Notes: generated by a model from the letters alone, not told the origin. DNA of 60,914 nt from JALZUE01 sp051251725 (GCA_051251725.1 JBPOFN010000027.1:1-60914); one strand, 5' to 3'; shown: positions 46,360 to 55,512, numbered from the stretch's first letter. A program made the numbers and translations.

Positions 46360-47655
46360 TTATTCAAGCGCCGCTTGAGATTGATAAAACTCACGACTTG
46401 CTTGCTCGAGCTGCTTAAGCGTCAGCGTGATGTTTTGATGGTCAATAAAATCAACAATAATATCAGCAATCATCAAAGAAAAAACCGGATGCGTTTCTCG
46501 ATCAAAATACTGAATAACATCGCCTTTCGCAATTATCGCTTTCATAGCTAATTGCAATGGTTCGGTAATTAACGTTTGTGCTTTCATATTCGGCGGCAAC
46601 CTAGTTGATGGCTCATTTAATAAATGCTGAAATTTAACACTGGTAAGATAATCCAAAAATAAATTCATCGGCTCATCAAGCTTGGCATACCAAGGAACCA
46701 CAAAAGCATCAATCGGCACTATCGTGGTATTAAACTTTTCATTGGTTATTTTAGGAAAAGGAACGACTTTAAAGTCTGATTTTATTGCTTGTGGTAACGA
46801 ACCTATCATATAGCCGCCAGATAAGGTCATTGCTGACAAGCCATTGTAAATAAGTGGTAAATGATCAATAGCATTAAACGCTTTATGACTGTCGAGATTG
46901 AAACATTTATTTTCTATCAACTGACTAAAAAGTGTCAGCACTTTTTTTACCTCAAGGCTATTCCAGCTTACTTGCCCTGCTAATAATTGCCGATGAAAAA
47001 CTTGCCCGTGTAAGCGAATATTTAAATAATCAAACCAAGCTAACATGCTCCAAGACGCTTTAGTGCCTATCGAAAACATACTCAAGTTATGCTTATTAAA
47101 CGTTAAACAAGCCTGAAAAATATCAGCTAAAGAATGGGGAACTGCAATCTGATACTTTTCAAATAACGATTGGCGATAATATAACGCCCAAGGATAATAT
47201 GAGGCCGGCACACCATAATATTCTTCTTGATATTTCATCGCGTTATTAACAGCTGCTGGAAATAACTTTTGCCACTGATGTCGCTGCCAATTCAAGCTGA
47301 TTTTTTGTAATTTATTTTGCTTTGCTAAGCGTTCAATATGTTTACCTGAATACCAATAAAAAATATCAGGGCCATGATCGCCAGAAACCCATTCTTCAAG
47401 TTTTTTCGAATAATCGCCTTTATAAAAACGCACATCAATTTGGATGTTAGGATGCAAATCTTCAAATGCCGCAATTAAATGATAAAAGTTACTGCGGTCA
47501 TAATGGTGGGATAATTGGGCAACAAGGCTTATTTGTCTAAACGGTGGTTTGGCCTCTTTTGCTAAGATATAAGGAGGCAAAACTAAGCATGCCAAACCCG
47601 TTAGCAACAACATAAAACTACAGACCTTTCTTTTAACAGCAAAGAATGTCGTCAC
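46360..47655 (-). CDS. Orphan extracellular solute-binding protein (family 1)
   Basis: A 431-residue exported protein of the MalE/UgpB-like sugar-binding class. A signal peptide covers about residues 12-32. LVAQLSHHYDRSNFYHLIAAFEDLHPNIQIDVRFYKGDY, GPDIFYWYSGKHI, YYGVPASYYPWALYYRQSLF and SAMTLSGGYMIGSLPQ are family-typical. The start is GTG, with AAGG seven bases upstream. No permease or ATPase gene lies nearby, and no operator was seen, so it could supply a distant transporter or be a sensor partner. The neighbouring alpha-glucan genes hint at a sugar ligand, but this is weak. Confidence 0.82.
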   Translation of the reverse strand: MTTFFAVKRKVCSFMLLLTGLACLVLPPYILAKEAKPPFRQISLVAQLSHHYDRSNFYHLIAAFEDLHPNIQIDVRFYKGDYSKKLEEWVSGDHGPDIFYWYSGKHIERLAKQNKLQKISLNWQRHQWQKLFPAAVNNAMKYQEEYYGVPASYYPWALYYRQSLFEKYQIAVPHSLADIFQACLTFNKHNLSMFSIGTKASWSMLAWFDYLNIRLHGQVFHRQLLAGQVSWNSLEVKKVLTLFSQLIENKCFNLDSHKAFNAIDHLPLIYNGLSAMTLSGGYMIGSLPQAIKSDFKVVPFPKITNEKFNTTIVPIDAFVVPWYAKLDEPMNLFLDYLTSVKFQHLLNEPSTRLPPNMKAQTLITEPLQLAMKAIIAKGDVIQYFDRETHPVFSLMIADIIVDFIDHQNITLTLKQLEQASREFYQSQAALE

Positions 47656-47721
47656 AGCAAACCTTATCTAGAAAATTATATGCCTATTTTCAGTTTAGCT
47701 ATAAAAGCGATATTTAGTAGC

Positions 47722-48090
47722 TTATTTATCACTTAGTCGCGTGATTGCTATCTCAAGTCGTTTCATTTCACGGATAATTGAATTACGGTTCATCTCCATA
47801 AAAGTCCACATTTTTAATGATATCTGCATAACAATCGTAATACCTAGAATCATCGCCCAATGTAATTTTTCTTCCACACCGACCGCCTGAAAGAAAAACT
47901 GATAACCCGACCATATCATCGCCGCAGTTACTAACAGTGTGATAACAGTCACCGCAATCATCCAGCCACCTAGTGCGCCTTTATAAGTATTTAGCAGCAT
48001 GGTAAAAATACCCTCTTGCTGACTAACAATTTGATCAATTTTTACTGCTTCAGATTCAAGTTCTTGTTTAATTTTTTCATCGATATTCAT
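47722..48090 (-). CDS. Small two-helix membrane protein next to a sigma factor (DUF6768-like)
   Basis: 122 residues. Two hydrophobic segments (about residues 42-64 and 77-93) are flanked by charged helices; the N-terminal DEKIKQELESEAVKIDQIVS is probably cytoplasmic. I choose the ATG at 48090 because AAGGTG lies six bases upstream; a GTG at 48099 would add three residues. It begins 50 bp after the ECF sigma gene and is likely cotranscribed. Proteins of this shape accompany such sigma factors in marine bacteria. An anti-sigma role is a guess; there is no zinc-binding anti-sigma motif. Confidence 0.75.
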   Translation of the reverse strand: MNIDEKIKQELESEAVKIDQIVSQQEGIFTMLLNTYKGALGGWMIAVTVITLLVTAAMIWSGYQFFFQAVGVEEKLHWAMILGITIVMQISLKMWTFMEMNRNSIIREMKRLEIAITRLSDK

Positions 48091-48140
48091 TATCTTCACC
48101 TTATACGTATTGGATATTAGCTAGTCTGAATCGGTAATTA

Positions 48141-48671
48141 TCAGCGTAATTGCGCCTTTAAATGATTGCGAGCACGGTTTAATCGAGATTTAATCGTACC
48201 AACAGGAACGGCCAAAACAATGCTGATTTCTTGTAAACTCATTTGTTCTAAATAAAAAAGATGAATGGCCTGTTTATCAATATTTTCGAGCTGATTAATA
48301 TAAAAATACAGTTCACCATGTTGATCTGTTTCCGGCGGTTCAAAAACAAATGTTTTGTCCTCAAGTGCCTCATCTAAATTAATGCAATTTTGCTCTTTTT
48401 TCTGTTTACGTAATAAATCTAAAATTTGCCAATGGGTTAACTGAAACAGCCAACTTTTAAAGGCTCGCGGATCCTTTAACGACTTAAGATTTTTAGCCAC
48501 TTTAATCCAACTATTTTGGCTCGCATCTTGCGCTATTTGTGTATCCGCACTGACCTTATAGGCATAGTGTAAAACACTTTGTTTGAAAAGTTTAAACAAG
48601 TGTTCAAACGCCTTGTCATCGCCAAGTTGTGCCTCAATCACTAATAAGTCGATCTTTGCTTGTTCCATCAT
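48141..48671 (-). CDS. ECF-type RNA polymerase sigma factor
   Basis: A 176-residue sigma-70 family protein with region 2 (DKAFEHLFKLFKQSVLHYAY through DPRAFKSWLFQLTHWQILDLLRK) and region 4 (IHLFYLEQMSLQEISIVLAV and VPVGTIKSRLNRARNHLK), joined by an acidic linker. It lacks region 3, as ECF factors do. The next gene encodes a small membrane protein that may control it. The start may be the second ATG, one codon in. The regulon cannot be read from this window. Confidence 0.93.
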   Translation of the reverse strand: MMEQAKIDLLVIEAQLGDDKAFEHLFKLFKQSVLHYAYKVSADTQIAQDASQNSWIKVAKNLKSLKDPRAFKSWLFQLTHWQILDLLRKQKKEQNCINLDEALEDKTFVFEPPETDQHGELYFYINQLENIDKQAIHLFYLEQMSLQEISIVLAVPVGTIKSRLNRARNHLKAQLR

Positions 48672-48830
48672 GCCCTAAGTTATTTCGTGTTACTTACAAG
48701 ACGCAGCCCCTGAACAAAAGGTTCACGCGAATAAAAAATTCATCTTAATAGTTCAAACGTTGTCTGATGCCCGCTCTGAACTTGTGATGCTTTTGTGTTT
48801 ACATTGTTATAATTTCGTGAGGTTTTCAAG

Positions 48831-48876
48831 CCTGTTATTTCCTATGGTTAAAAGGTTCTTTAAAAACAATAACAGG
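48831..48876 (+). promoter_or_regulatory. Leader hairpin covering the ribosome site of the spondin-domain gene
   Basis: CCTGTTATT (48831-48839) is perfectly complementary to AATAACAGG (48868-48876). The right arm contains most of the AGGA ribosome site, 6 bases before the ATG. A TATAAT hexamer at 48808-48813 would put both arms in the transcript. The loop is about 28 nt. Translational control is an inference. Confidence 0.5.
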
Positions 48877-48883
48877 AAATATT

Positions 48884-49555
48884 ATGAATAAGTTCCAAAC
48901 ACTATCAGCTATCGCCTTATCCATGTTGTTTACGTCAACCGCATTTGCCGGCAACGATACATACGAGGTAACAATAACTAACCTAACAAAATCTATTTTT
49001 TTCACTCCCATTATGGTCGCCTCGCACAAGCAATCGGTTAATTTATTTGAACTGGGCCATCAGGCCTCAGATGAAATATCTGCCGTGGCAGAAGGTGGTG
49101 ACACCAGTGGCTTAGCTGCTTTATTTACCGGTAATAAAGATCAAGTGTTCTCTGCGGGCCCGCTTGATAAAGGCTTATCAGTCACTGTTATGGTTGAAAA
49201 TGTCGCGCGTAAAAGCAAAATAACCATTGCCTCAATGTTATTACCGACCAATGACGGGTTTGTCGCTCGCACTATTCATTTGCCGCGCGGTAATCATAGT
49301 AAAACCGTGTATTTACGTGCTTATGATGCTGGTACAGAAACTAATGATGAGAATTGTATGAACATTCCTGGCCCGCAATGTCATGGCGCCCCTTTTTCAC
49401 CTGAAGATGACGGCGAAGGTTTTGTCCATATTCATTCCGGAATTCATGGTGTCGGTGATTTAAGTGCGGCAATGTACACTTGGAATAATCCGGTGTTAAA
49501 AGTCACGATTAATAAAGTGAAAAAGAGCCATGGTGATTATCAAGATGATGAATAA
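48884..49555 (+). CDS. Exported spondin-domain protein
   Basis: A 223-residue secreted protein with a clear signal peptide (cleavage after TAFA, about residue 22). The mature part follows the spondin_N pattern: YEVTITNLTKSIFFTPIMVA, SHKQSVNLFELGHQASDEIS and AVAEGGDTSGL, then an acidic loop with two Cys (NCMNIPGPQCHG) and HIHSGIHGVGDL near the end. In bacteria this domain occurs in small exported proteins of unknown role, sometimes with adhesion proposed. It stands alone, divergent from the ECF sigma gene, so that sigma factor could control it; no motif proves this. Confidence 0.85.
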   Translation: MNKFQTLSAIALSMLFTSTAFAGNDTYEVTITNLTKSIFFTPIMVASHKQSVNLFELGHQASDEISAVAEGGDTSGLAALFTGNKDQVFSAGPLDKGLSVTVMVENVARKSKITIASMLLPTNDGFVARTIHLPRGNHSKTVYLRAYDAGTETNDENCMNIPGPQCHGAPFSPEDDGEGFVHIHSGIHGVGDLSAAMYTWNNPVLKVTINKVKKSHGDYQDDE

Positions 49556-49572
49556 CTAACCACAAACATTAC

Positions 49573-49609
49573 AGCCCGTATTTTTCTTTTTGGTGATGCG
49601 GGCTTTTTT
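49573..49609 (+). terminator. Terminator of the spondin-domain gene
   Basis: AGCCCG and CGGGCT form a 6-bp stem followed by a T tract. The loop is long (about 20 nt), so confidence is moderate. Confidence 0.6.
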
Positions 49610-49689
49610 CGGCTTCAAATTATCATAATTTGGTATTAGCGACTTAAGCGTAAAACATTAACCTGAGTTCTAGCTAAGATGAGTCATTT

Positions 49690-49767
49690 AGTTTTAGTTT
49701 TAGTTTTAGTTTTAGTTTTAGTTTTAGTTTTAGTTTTAGTTTTAGTTTTAGTTTTAGTTTTAGTTTT
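49690..49767. repeat. (AGTTTT) hexanucleotide tandem repeat
   Basis: Thirteen perfect AGTTTT units (78 bp) in the 410-bp gap between the spondin gene and the GGDEF gene. Apart from the repeat and two terminators the gap shows no gene. Confidence 0.96.
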
Positions 49768-49924
49768 TAAAATCATGTAACGACTTATCAATATATCCTC
49801 GGTTTACTTTACGCTAAGCCTTACTCGTGATGAAGTTTTGAATTTTGAACTTTTGAAATTTAGCAAGGCGGACTTTTGTAACTAATAGCTGACTAATGCT
49901 AAAAAACACTATATATCTAAGCAC

Positions 49925-49963
49925 AAAAAACGTTAGCGAGCGGCTCGACTGAGCCCGTGCTAA
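49925..49963 (-). terminator. Terminator of the TPR-GGDEF gene
   Basis: TTAGC/GCTAA and GGCTC/GAGCC form a two-part stem directly after the stop codon, with a run of six T on the minus strand. Confidence 0.65.
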
Positions 49964-49965
49964 GG

Positions 49966-51858
49966 TTAATAAGTTCGCTCTTGGAACATTACCGCCTGAT
50001 TTTTACCCTCGCGTTTAGCGCGATACAAAGCTTGATCCGCTTGAGCATAAAAGTGATTTACTTGGATTTCTTTATTATTACTGATAAAGCGCATGCCAAT
50101 ACTGACACTTACGTGAATTTTTTCCCCTGCTTTAACCACAAACTCAGCTTGATTTATCGAGGTTAATAAACGCTTGGCAATAATTTCTGTTAATGATTTA
50201 TCAACCCGAGGTAATAAACATAAAAACTCTTCACCACCCACTCGCCCCATAATATCTTCGGTGCGTAGACAAGTTTGAGCAATATCAGCTACTTGTTTTA
50301 AAACACTATCGCCTATGATATGGCCGTACTGATCATTGATGAGTTTAAAATTATCAATATCAAGAACCATAATAGACATACGCCCTTTCTCTTGATTTTT
50401 GATCAGTAGCTTTTCAAAAAAATCAAAAATATAACGGCGATTATACAAACCGGTTAAGTCATCTTTAATCGATAAATTAAGCACTTTTTGATGGTTTCTA
50501 CGCTGGATCAGCATCACGATCACTATGACCACCACGACAAAACTTAAAAACACTAATAAATAGCGATTAATTAAATTCATTTGCTGTGCTTGTTCGGCTT
50601 CTAATAATTTTACTCGCGTACGTTGCTGCAATAAATTTAACTCAACACTTTTTCTTTCTAGTTCGAGTGCATGCCTAACATTAACTAAACGCGAAGAAGC
50701 ATTTTCAATGAGCTGCTCGGTGAACTTTTGATAATACTCTTTCATCAGCTCAAATGCTTGCTGATGTTTATTTTGGCTATGCGCTAATTCGCCGGCCAAT
50801 TTAATCGTTTCTAATTGCCACTTGGTGCCAACTAATTCAGGAATATTAACAAATATTGCATTGGCTTTATCTAACGAGGTTTGCGCGGCGACAAAGTTAT
50901 TTTGCTGGATATAACATAATGACTGACGTTTATAAAGCTCACCGTTGTAATCACTTGGGCCATTGAGTTTTAATCCTTTGGCGATCACTTTTAATGCCCG
51001 CTGACAATCGCCTTTTTCAGCCAAAGTCATGCCTAAGCCGTAGGCACTTAAATAGCTAATATCAAGGTTCGGGGTATAAGCGATAAGATCTTGGTAATGT
51101 TCAAAATATTCAATGGCTAACTCGTATTTTTTCCAGTAACGATAAGTCGACGCTAAGCCATAAACCGCTTCGGCTAAATGCGCGCGATAACCAAATTGCT
51201 CGTAAGTTTCATAGGCTTTTTGATAATACTCAATCGACTTTTGATATTCATTCATATAACCATAAATAGCGCCATACGTTTCGTTAATAACGGCGATTAA
51301 AAACTCGTCGTTGAGGGCAAAAGCTTCAACATAGGCTGACTGCATATCTTTTAACGAGGCATCAAATAACTCAGTTAAACTGCGGGTGTAAGCCAGCTCT
51401 TGTTTTATTTCAATATAAAGTACTGTGCTACCAACACTTTGCGCCAGCTCCATCGCTTTTAGAAAAAGCTCGGTCGCTTTATTATATTCATTGTCGCGCT
51501 GAGCAATTAACCCAGCATAAAAAATTAGTTTAGCTTTGCTATTCACATCTGACTTACTGGTCAGTAATTTTCTCGCGTCAGCTACGGTATGTTTAAAGTC
51601 GCTATAAAAATATAATAAATTTTCCGCCGTCGCTTTACGCTGGAGCCATAATAATTGTTTTTCTTTTGATTGGTTTTTAACTTGAGGGGTTAAATTGATG
51701 ATGCGTTTATAGCTTTGCCATGGCTCTTTATAAATCTGCTTTTCAATATTATCAATAATAGAGAAATCGTCATTACTATACGCAAAACATGTGTTGCCAA
51801 AAACATGAAGTCCGCTAGTGAAAAGTAATAGCCAAACTAAAAACGTGTTACTACGCAT
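49966..51858 (-). CDS. TPR-sensor diguanylate cyclase (GGDEF)
   Basis: A 630-residue membrane protein that should make cyclic di-GMP from two GTP. A signal peptide or anchor (about 1-26) precedes a periplasmic region of about 350 residues with tetratricopeptide-like repeats (for example YNKATELFLKAMELAQ, YQKSIEYYQKAYETYEQFGY). A coiled coil (LERKSVELNLLQQRTRVKLL) comes next, then a membrane helix (about 430-450, YLLVFLSFVVVVIVIVMLI). The C-terminal GGDEF domain has DDLTGLYNRRY and the active-site GGEEF. RTED five residues before it is a product-inhibition I-site. The periplasmic part probably senses a ligand or protein. Confidence 0.93.
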   Translation of the reverse strand: MRSNTFLVWLLLFTSGLHVFGNTCFAYSNDDFSIIDNIEKQIYKEPWQSYKRIINLTPQVKNQSKEKQLLWLQRKATAENLLYFYSDFKHTVADARKLLTSKSDVNSKAKLIFYAGLIAQRDNEYNKATELFLKAMELAQSVGSTVLYIEIKQELAYTRSLTELFDASLKDMQSAYVEAFALNDEFLIAVINETYGAIYGYMNEYQKSIEYYQKAYETYEQFGYRAHLAEAVYGLASTYRYWKKYELAIEYFEHYQDLIAYTPNLDISYLSAYGLGMTLAEKGDCQRALKVIAKGLKLNGPSDYNGELYKRQSLCYIQQNNFVAAQTSLDKANAIFVNIPELVGTKWQLETIKLAGELAHSQNKHQQAFELMKEYYQKFTEQLIENASSRLVNVRHALELERKSVELNLLQQRTRVKLLEAEQAQQMNLINRYLLVFLSFVVVVIVIVMLIQRRNHQKVLNLSIKDDLTGLYNRRYIFDFFEKLLIKNQEKGRMSIMVLDIDNFKLINDQYGHIIGDSVLKQVADIAQTCLRTEDIMGRVGGEEFLCLLPRVDKSLTEIIAKRLLTSINQAEFVVKAGEKIHVSVSIGMRFISNNKEIQVNHFYAQADQALYRAKREGKNQAVMFQERTY

Positions 51859-51945
51859 TTATCATCCATGGATATCGAGTAAATATAAAAAAAACGCTAA
51901 GACAAACATAACATTAACATACAAAACAACAATAAACGACGCCAA

Positions 51946-52170
51946 CTATTCTAATAATTTATAAAAGCTTTTTGGGCTAAAACCTTGGAGAAATTGTTCT
52001 CCAACTTTAATCACTGGCACAGAGCGAAAGCCAAGGCGATTAAATTCTTTTTGGCCGGCTGGCGATTGCACATTACAAAGCCGATAAGGGATTTTTTCTT
52101 CATCTAAAAACTGCTTTGCAGTTTGGCAATGCGGACATTTATTACTGGTATATAAAACAATTTTTTTCAT
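51946..52170 (-). CDS. Glutaredoxin-family protein
   Basis: A 74-residue thioredoxin-fold protein with the redox motif CPHC near the N-terminus (KCPHCQTAKQFLDEE) and the cis-proline segment SVPVIKVGEQFLQGF. This is the size of small glutaredoxins or NrdH-like proteins. It starts 35 bp after the NYN-domain gene and is probably cotranscribed with it. The redox partner is unknown. Confidence 0.9.
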   Translation of the reverse strand: MKKIVLYTSNKCPHCQTAKQFLDEEKIPYRLCNVQSPAGQKEFNRLGFRSVPVIKVGEQFLQGFSPKSFYKLLE

Positions 52171-52205
52171 CTTGTACGTAACTTTTTGCTAGTTAATCAT
52201 GTGAT

Positions 52206-52775
52206 TTACAATAAGAGATCATCGTCGATACGATGAAAAGCCGCTGCGGCATTAATTAAAGAGGTTGCGGTTAAAGGCGGCACACCAAAAACTTCGGTGT
52301 CACAACCATAAGCGCCAGCGACTTTTAACATCAATAAATCAAAGTCGCCGTCACCTGATAATAAAATAACTTTATCAACATCATGAGCGGCTTCTAACAC
52401 ATCAATGGTGATGCCAACATCCCAATCACCTTTAGCTGAACCGTCACTGCGCTGAATAAAGGGCTTAAGTTTAATATTAAAGCCAATATGTTTGAGCGCT
52501 TTTTGAAATTTATGCTGTTGGTCATCATCGCGCGCAATTGCATAGGCATTGGCTAATACTATCTCACCTTGCTCACTGATCAGTTGCCAAAATTTTCGAT
52601 AATTAAACTGTCTGCCATAGGCTTGTCGCGTGGTGTAATAAATATTTTGTACATCAACAAAAATAGCAATTCTAGGACGGGTTTGAGGCAAGGTTGTTTC
52701 CAACAGCAATATTTGCAGAATACTATAACAGATAAATACCAAGTTATTCATTGGCTCTGTTATAATGCGCGCCAT
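52206..52775 (-). CDS. NYN-domain (LabA/DUF88-like) putative nuclease
   Basis: A PIN-like fold protein with acidic residues for metal binding: PRIAIFVDVQNIYYT (first Asp), GDWDVGITIDVLEAA and VILLSGDGDFDLLM. It belongs to the LabA/NYN family of presumed RNases. The frame is open for 189 residues, but the conserved domain begins at about residue 33. The first 30 residues are hydrophobic and overlap a TATAAT element of the divergent dbpA gene, so translation may start downstream, perhaps at a TTG near 52694 that has GGAA before it. No ATG is available there. Confidence 0.82.
   Translation of the reverse strand: MARIITEPMNNLVFICYSILQILLLETTLPQTRPRIAIFVDVQNIYYTTRQAYGRQFNYRKFWQLISEQGEIVLANAYAIARDDDQQHKFQKALKHIGFNIKLKPFIQRSDGSAKGDWDVGITIDVLEAAHDVDKVILLSGDGDFDLLMLKVAGAYGCDTEVFGVPPLTATSLINAAAAFHRIDDDLLL
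52761..52766 (+). promoter_or_regulatory. Candidate -10 element of dbpA
   Basis: A consensus TATAAT lies 37 bp before the dbpA start codon. I cannot identify a good -35 box at the right distance. It falls inside the N-terminal coding region proposed for the divergent NYN gene. Confidence 0.4.
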
Positions 52776-52802
52776 TATTTCTACTCTGGTTCAATAACTC
52801 TG

Positions 52803-54185
52803 ATGGCTGACACACTTTTTTCTCAAACCCAATTAAGTAACGTATTGGTAGATAACCTAAAAGAGATTGGTTATCAAACAATGACGCCAATTCAAGCACA
52901 AACATTACCGCCTATTCTTGACGGCAAAGATGTTATTGGCCAAGGTAAAACCGGCTCAGGTAAAACCGCAGCATTTGGCTTAGGAATTTTACATAACTTA
53001 AATGTAAAACGTTTTCGCATTCAATCATTAGTGTTATGTCCAACGCGCGAACTAGCTGACCAGGTAGCCAAAGAAATACGTAAACTTGCCAGAGCCGTAC
53101 ACAATATTAAAGTATTAACTTTATGTGGTGGCACACCATTAGGTCCGCAAATTGGTTCTTTAGAACACGGCGCTCACATTATTGTTGGTACGCCAGGGCG
53201 CATAGAAGATCATTTAGGCCGCGGTCGTTTAGATTTATCAGAAGTGAATACCATCGTACTTGATGAAGCCGATCGGATGTTAGAAATGGGCTTTCAAGCG
53301 ACTTTAGATTATATTTTTTCAAAATGTCCAAGCGAGCGTCAAACCTTATTATTTAGTGCGACTTTTCCAGAACAAATTGAAAAACTCGCCAAGAATATTA
53401 TGTCATCGCCAATCTCAATTAAAGTTGAGTCGACGCACGATGACAACACCATTAACCAGCACTTTTTTGAAGTGAATCACAACGATCGCTTTGACGCTGT
53501 TGAATTATTATTAATGGCGCATCAACCTGAATCAACAGTTATTTTTTGTAATACCAAAATTGAAGTGCAAGAAGTAGCCGATAAACTGATCAACAAAGGT
53601 TATAGCTGCATGGCGTTACACGGTGATTTAGAACAACGTGAACGTGACCAAACCTTAGTGATGTTTGCCAATAAAAGTATTTCAGTTTTAGTTGCTACCG
53701 ATGTTGCCTCTCGCGGCTTAGACATCGATAACCTTGATGCGGTGATTAATTTCCAATTGGCTCATGATCCTGAAATCCATGTTCACCGTATTGGCCGAAC
53801 TGGCCGCGCGGGTGGTAAAGGGATAGCTTGTACTATTTTCAGTGCTAAAGAAGCGCACAAGGTTATTAAATTAGAAGACTATTTAGGCCAAACCATTACG
53901 CCTGAGTCATTACCTGATGTTGAGGTGTTATCAAAACCACCCACCACTGCCGAGATGGTTACCATTCAAATTGACGGCGGCAAAAAACAAAAAGTACGTG
54001 CTGGTGATATTTTAGGTGCTTTAACCGCGAAAAAAGCGATTGATGGCAAAATGGTCGGTAAAATTCAATTATTTGATATTCGTGCTTATGTGGCAGTTCA
54101 TCACAGTATTTCAAAATTAGCGCTTAAAATGATCAGTGAAGGTAAAATGAAAGGCCGTAATTTCCGCGCTAGAATAATTAACTAA
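52803..54185 (+). CDS. dbpA: ATP-dependent RNA helicase DbpA
   Basis: A DEAD-box helicase that acts in maturation of the 50S ribosomal subunit. It has 460 residues. Motifs: GQGKTGSGKT (I), PTRELADQ (Ia), TPGRI (Ib), DEAD (II), SATFPE (III), ATDVASRGLDI (V) and HRIGRTGRAG (VI). The C-terminal domain (TIQIDGGKKQKVRAGDILGA to FRARII) matches the RNA-binding domain specific to DbpA. The frame is open upstream to 52569, but the ATG at 52803 begins at the conserved N-terminus (MADTLFSQ). Confidence 0.95.
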   Translation: MADTLFSQTQLSNVLVDNLKEIGYQTMTPIQAQTLPPILDGKDVIGQGKTGSGKTAAFGLGILHNLNVKRFRIQSLVLCPTRELADQVAKEIRKLARAVHNIKVLTLCGGTPLGPQIGSLEHGAHIIVGTPGRIEDHLGRGRLDLSEVNTIVLDEADRMLEMGFQATLDYIFSKCPSERQTLLFSATFPEQIEKLAKNIMSSPISIKVESTHDDNTINQHFFEVNHNDRFDAVELLLMAHQPESTVIFCNTKIEVQEVADKLINKGYSCMALHGDLEQRERDQTLVMFANKSISVLVATDVASRGLDIDNLDAVINFQLAHDPEIHVHRIGRTGRAGGKGIACTIFSAKEAHKVIKLEDYLGQTITPESLPDVEVLSKPPTTAEMVTIQIDGGKKQKVRAGDILGALTAKKAIDGKMVGKIQLFDIRAYVAVHHSISKLALKMISEGKMKGRNFRARIIN

Positions 54186-54328
54186 GTTATTTAACAACAC
54201 CTTAACTTTGGCGCTAGTTTCACGGTAAATTTGCGCCAAGCCATTACTATTAGCAAAAGCTAATCAATGCTATAGTTTGGGTGAGTAAATCCTTTACTCC
54301 TTTGATAAATTGCCAATCGGCAATCGTG

Positions 54329-54356
54329 ATCCAGTCTAATACTGGATTATTTTTTC
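54329..54356 (+). terminator. Terminator in the dbpA to DUF4382 gap
   Basis: ATCCAGT and ACTGGAT form a 7-bp perfect stem with a 5-nt loop and a T-rich tail. It lies 144 bp after dbpA. No gene is visible in the gap. Confidence 0.7.
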
Positions 54357-54469
54357 TTTGAAAAAGTCTATCAATGTACGAGTTACTTAATTTGCCTCGA
54401 ACTTGTGTGATTTTCTAAAAATTAAGATGTTTAATAATGAGCGTCTAGAATAATTTAATAGGAATATTT

Positions 54470-55459
54470 ATGCTAAACAAAATACATTTTCTTCCCTTTG
54501 CTATCACTTTACCTTTACTCGCAGCTTGTGGCGGCGGTGATGGTACAGCAACAGATCAAACAATGGCATCGCAACCAAGTTTTTCTTTAGCTGTTAGTGA
54601 TGCGCCTGTTGATGCACTGACTGAAGTGGTGGTTTGTTTCAACCAAATTGAGCTTAAAGGTGACAGTGCTGATACCGTTTTCACTGTTGGTAGTGAAAAC
54701 GGCATGATCGCCGCAAACGATTTATGTTTAAATGCTAATAATGAAATAATCCCCAACACTGTAGGGATTGATTTATTGTCTTATACTGGCAGCAATTCTA
54801 TTACCTTAGTTGACGACATCACCATTGGCGCCGGTAATTATTCGCAAATGCGATTAATTATCAGTGAAGGCTCATACGGAATTGACGCTCAAACACAAGC
54901 ATCAATTGCTGTTAGCGTACCGTCAAATGAATTAAAACTTGATGGTTTTACTGCAACCTTAGGTAGCACAGTTGACTTTACTTTAGAGTTTGACTTAAAC
55001 AAAGCGATGACCAACCCGGTTGGAAAATCAGGTTATTTTCTTAAACCGCGCGGCGTTAGATTAGTTAATAATACGCAAGCCGGTCATATTGCAGGTACTG
55101 TTACTGAAACATTATTAGTCAATAACCAATGTAGCCCACTGTCAGATTCAGCAATCAATGTTGCCAGTGTTTATTTGTACGAAGGTAGTGATTTAGCGAT
55201 TGAAACGTTAGCAGATAATGACGGCGATGAAACAAATCAACCACTAGCAAGTGCGGCAGTAACTTTTAATAGTGAACAAAGTACTTATGATTTTGCAATA
55301 GGTTTTGTCAATGCAGGTAACTATACGATAGCTGCTACTTGTGATACTAGCGACGATCCTGAAGCAGATGATGTGGTTACTTTTATAACAACTCAAAATG
55401 TTAGTGTGGTTGCCGGTAATCAAGCAACTCAAGTGAGCTTCGATGTAAGCGCTGAATAA
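54470..55459 (+). CDS. DUF4382-domain lipoprotein
   Basis: A 329-residue exported lipoprotein with lipobox LLAAC followed by a Gly-rich linker. The DUF4382 pattern is clear: FSLAVSDAPVDALTEVVVCF, NQIEL, GIDLLSYTGS, and YSQMRLIISEGSYGI. A second beta-domain from about residue 205 (AGHIAGTVTETLLVNNQC) looks like a carboxypeptidase-regulatory or SdrD-type fold. Ligand and role are unknown. A strong terminator follows the gene. Confidence 0.88.
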   Translation: MLNKIHFLPFAITLPLLAACGGGDGTATDQTMASQPSFSLAVSDAPVDALTEVVVCFNQIELKGDSADTVFTVGSENGMIAANDLCLNANNEIIPNTVGIDLLSYTGSNSITLVDDITIGAGNYSQMRLIISEGSYGIDAQTQASIAVSVPSNELKLDGFTATLGSTVDFTLEFDLNKAMTNPVGKSGYFLKPRGVRLVNNTQAGHIAGTVTETLLVNNQCSPLSDSAINVASVYLYEGSDLAIETLADNDGDETNQPLASAAVTFNSEQSTYDFAIGFVNAGNYTIAATCDTSDDPEADDVVTFITTQNVSVVAGNQATQVSFDVSAE

Positions 55460-55512
55460 ATCAGTAAATATCAGAGCTATATAAGTGCTATAAATCAGTA
55501 AGAAACAATAAG

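Noticed and set aside
48101..48114. ATACGTAT core near the start of the small membrane protein gene
   Set aside because: The flanks are not TG...CA (TT before and TGG after), it lies by an unrelated gene, and an 8-bp core can occur by chance.
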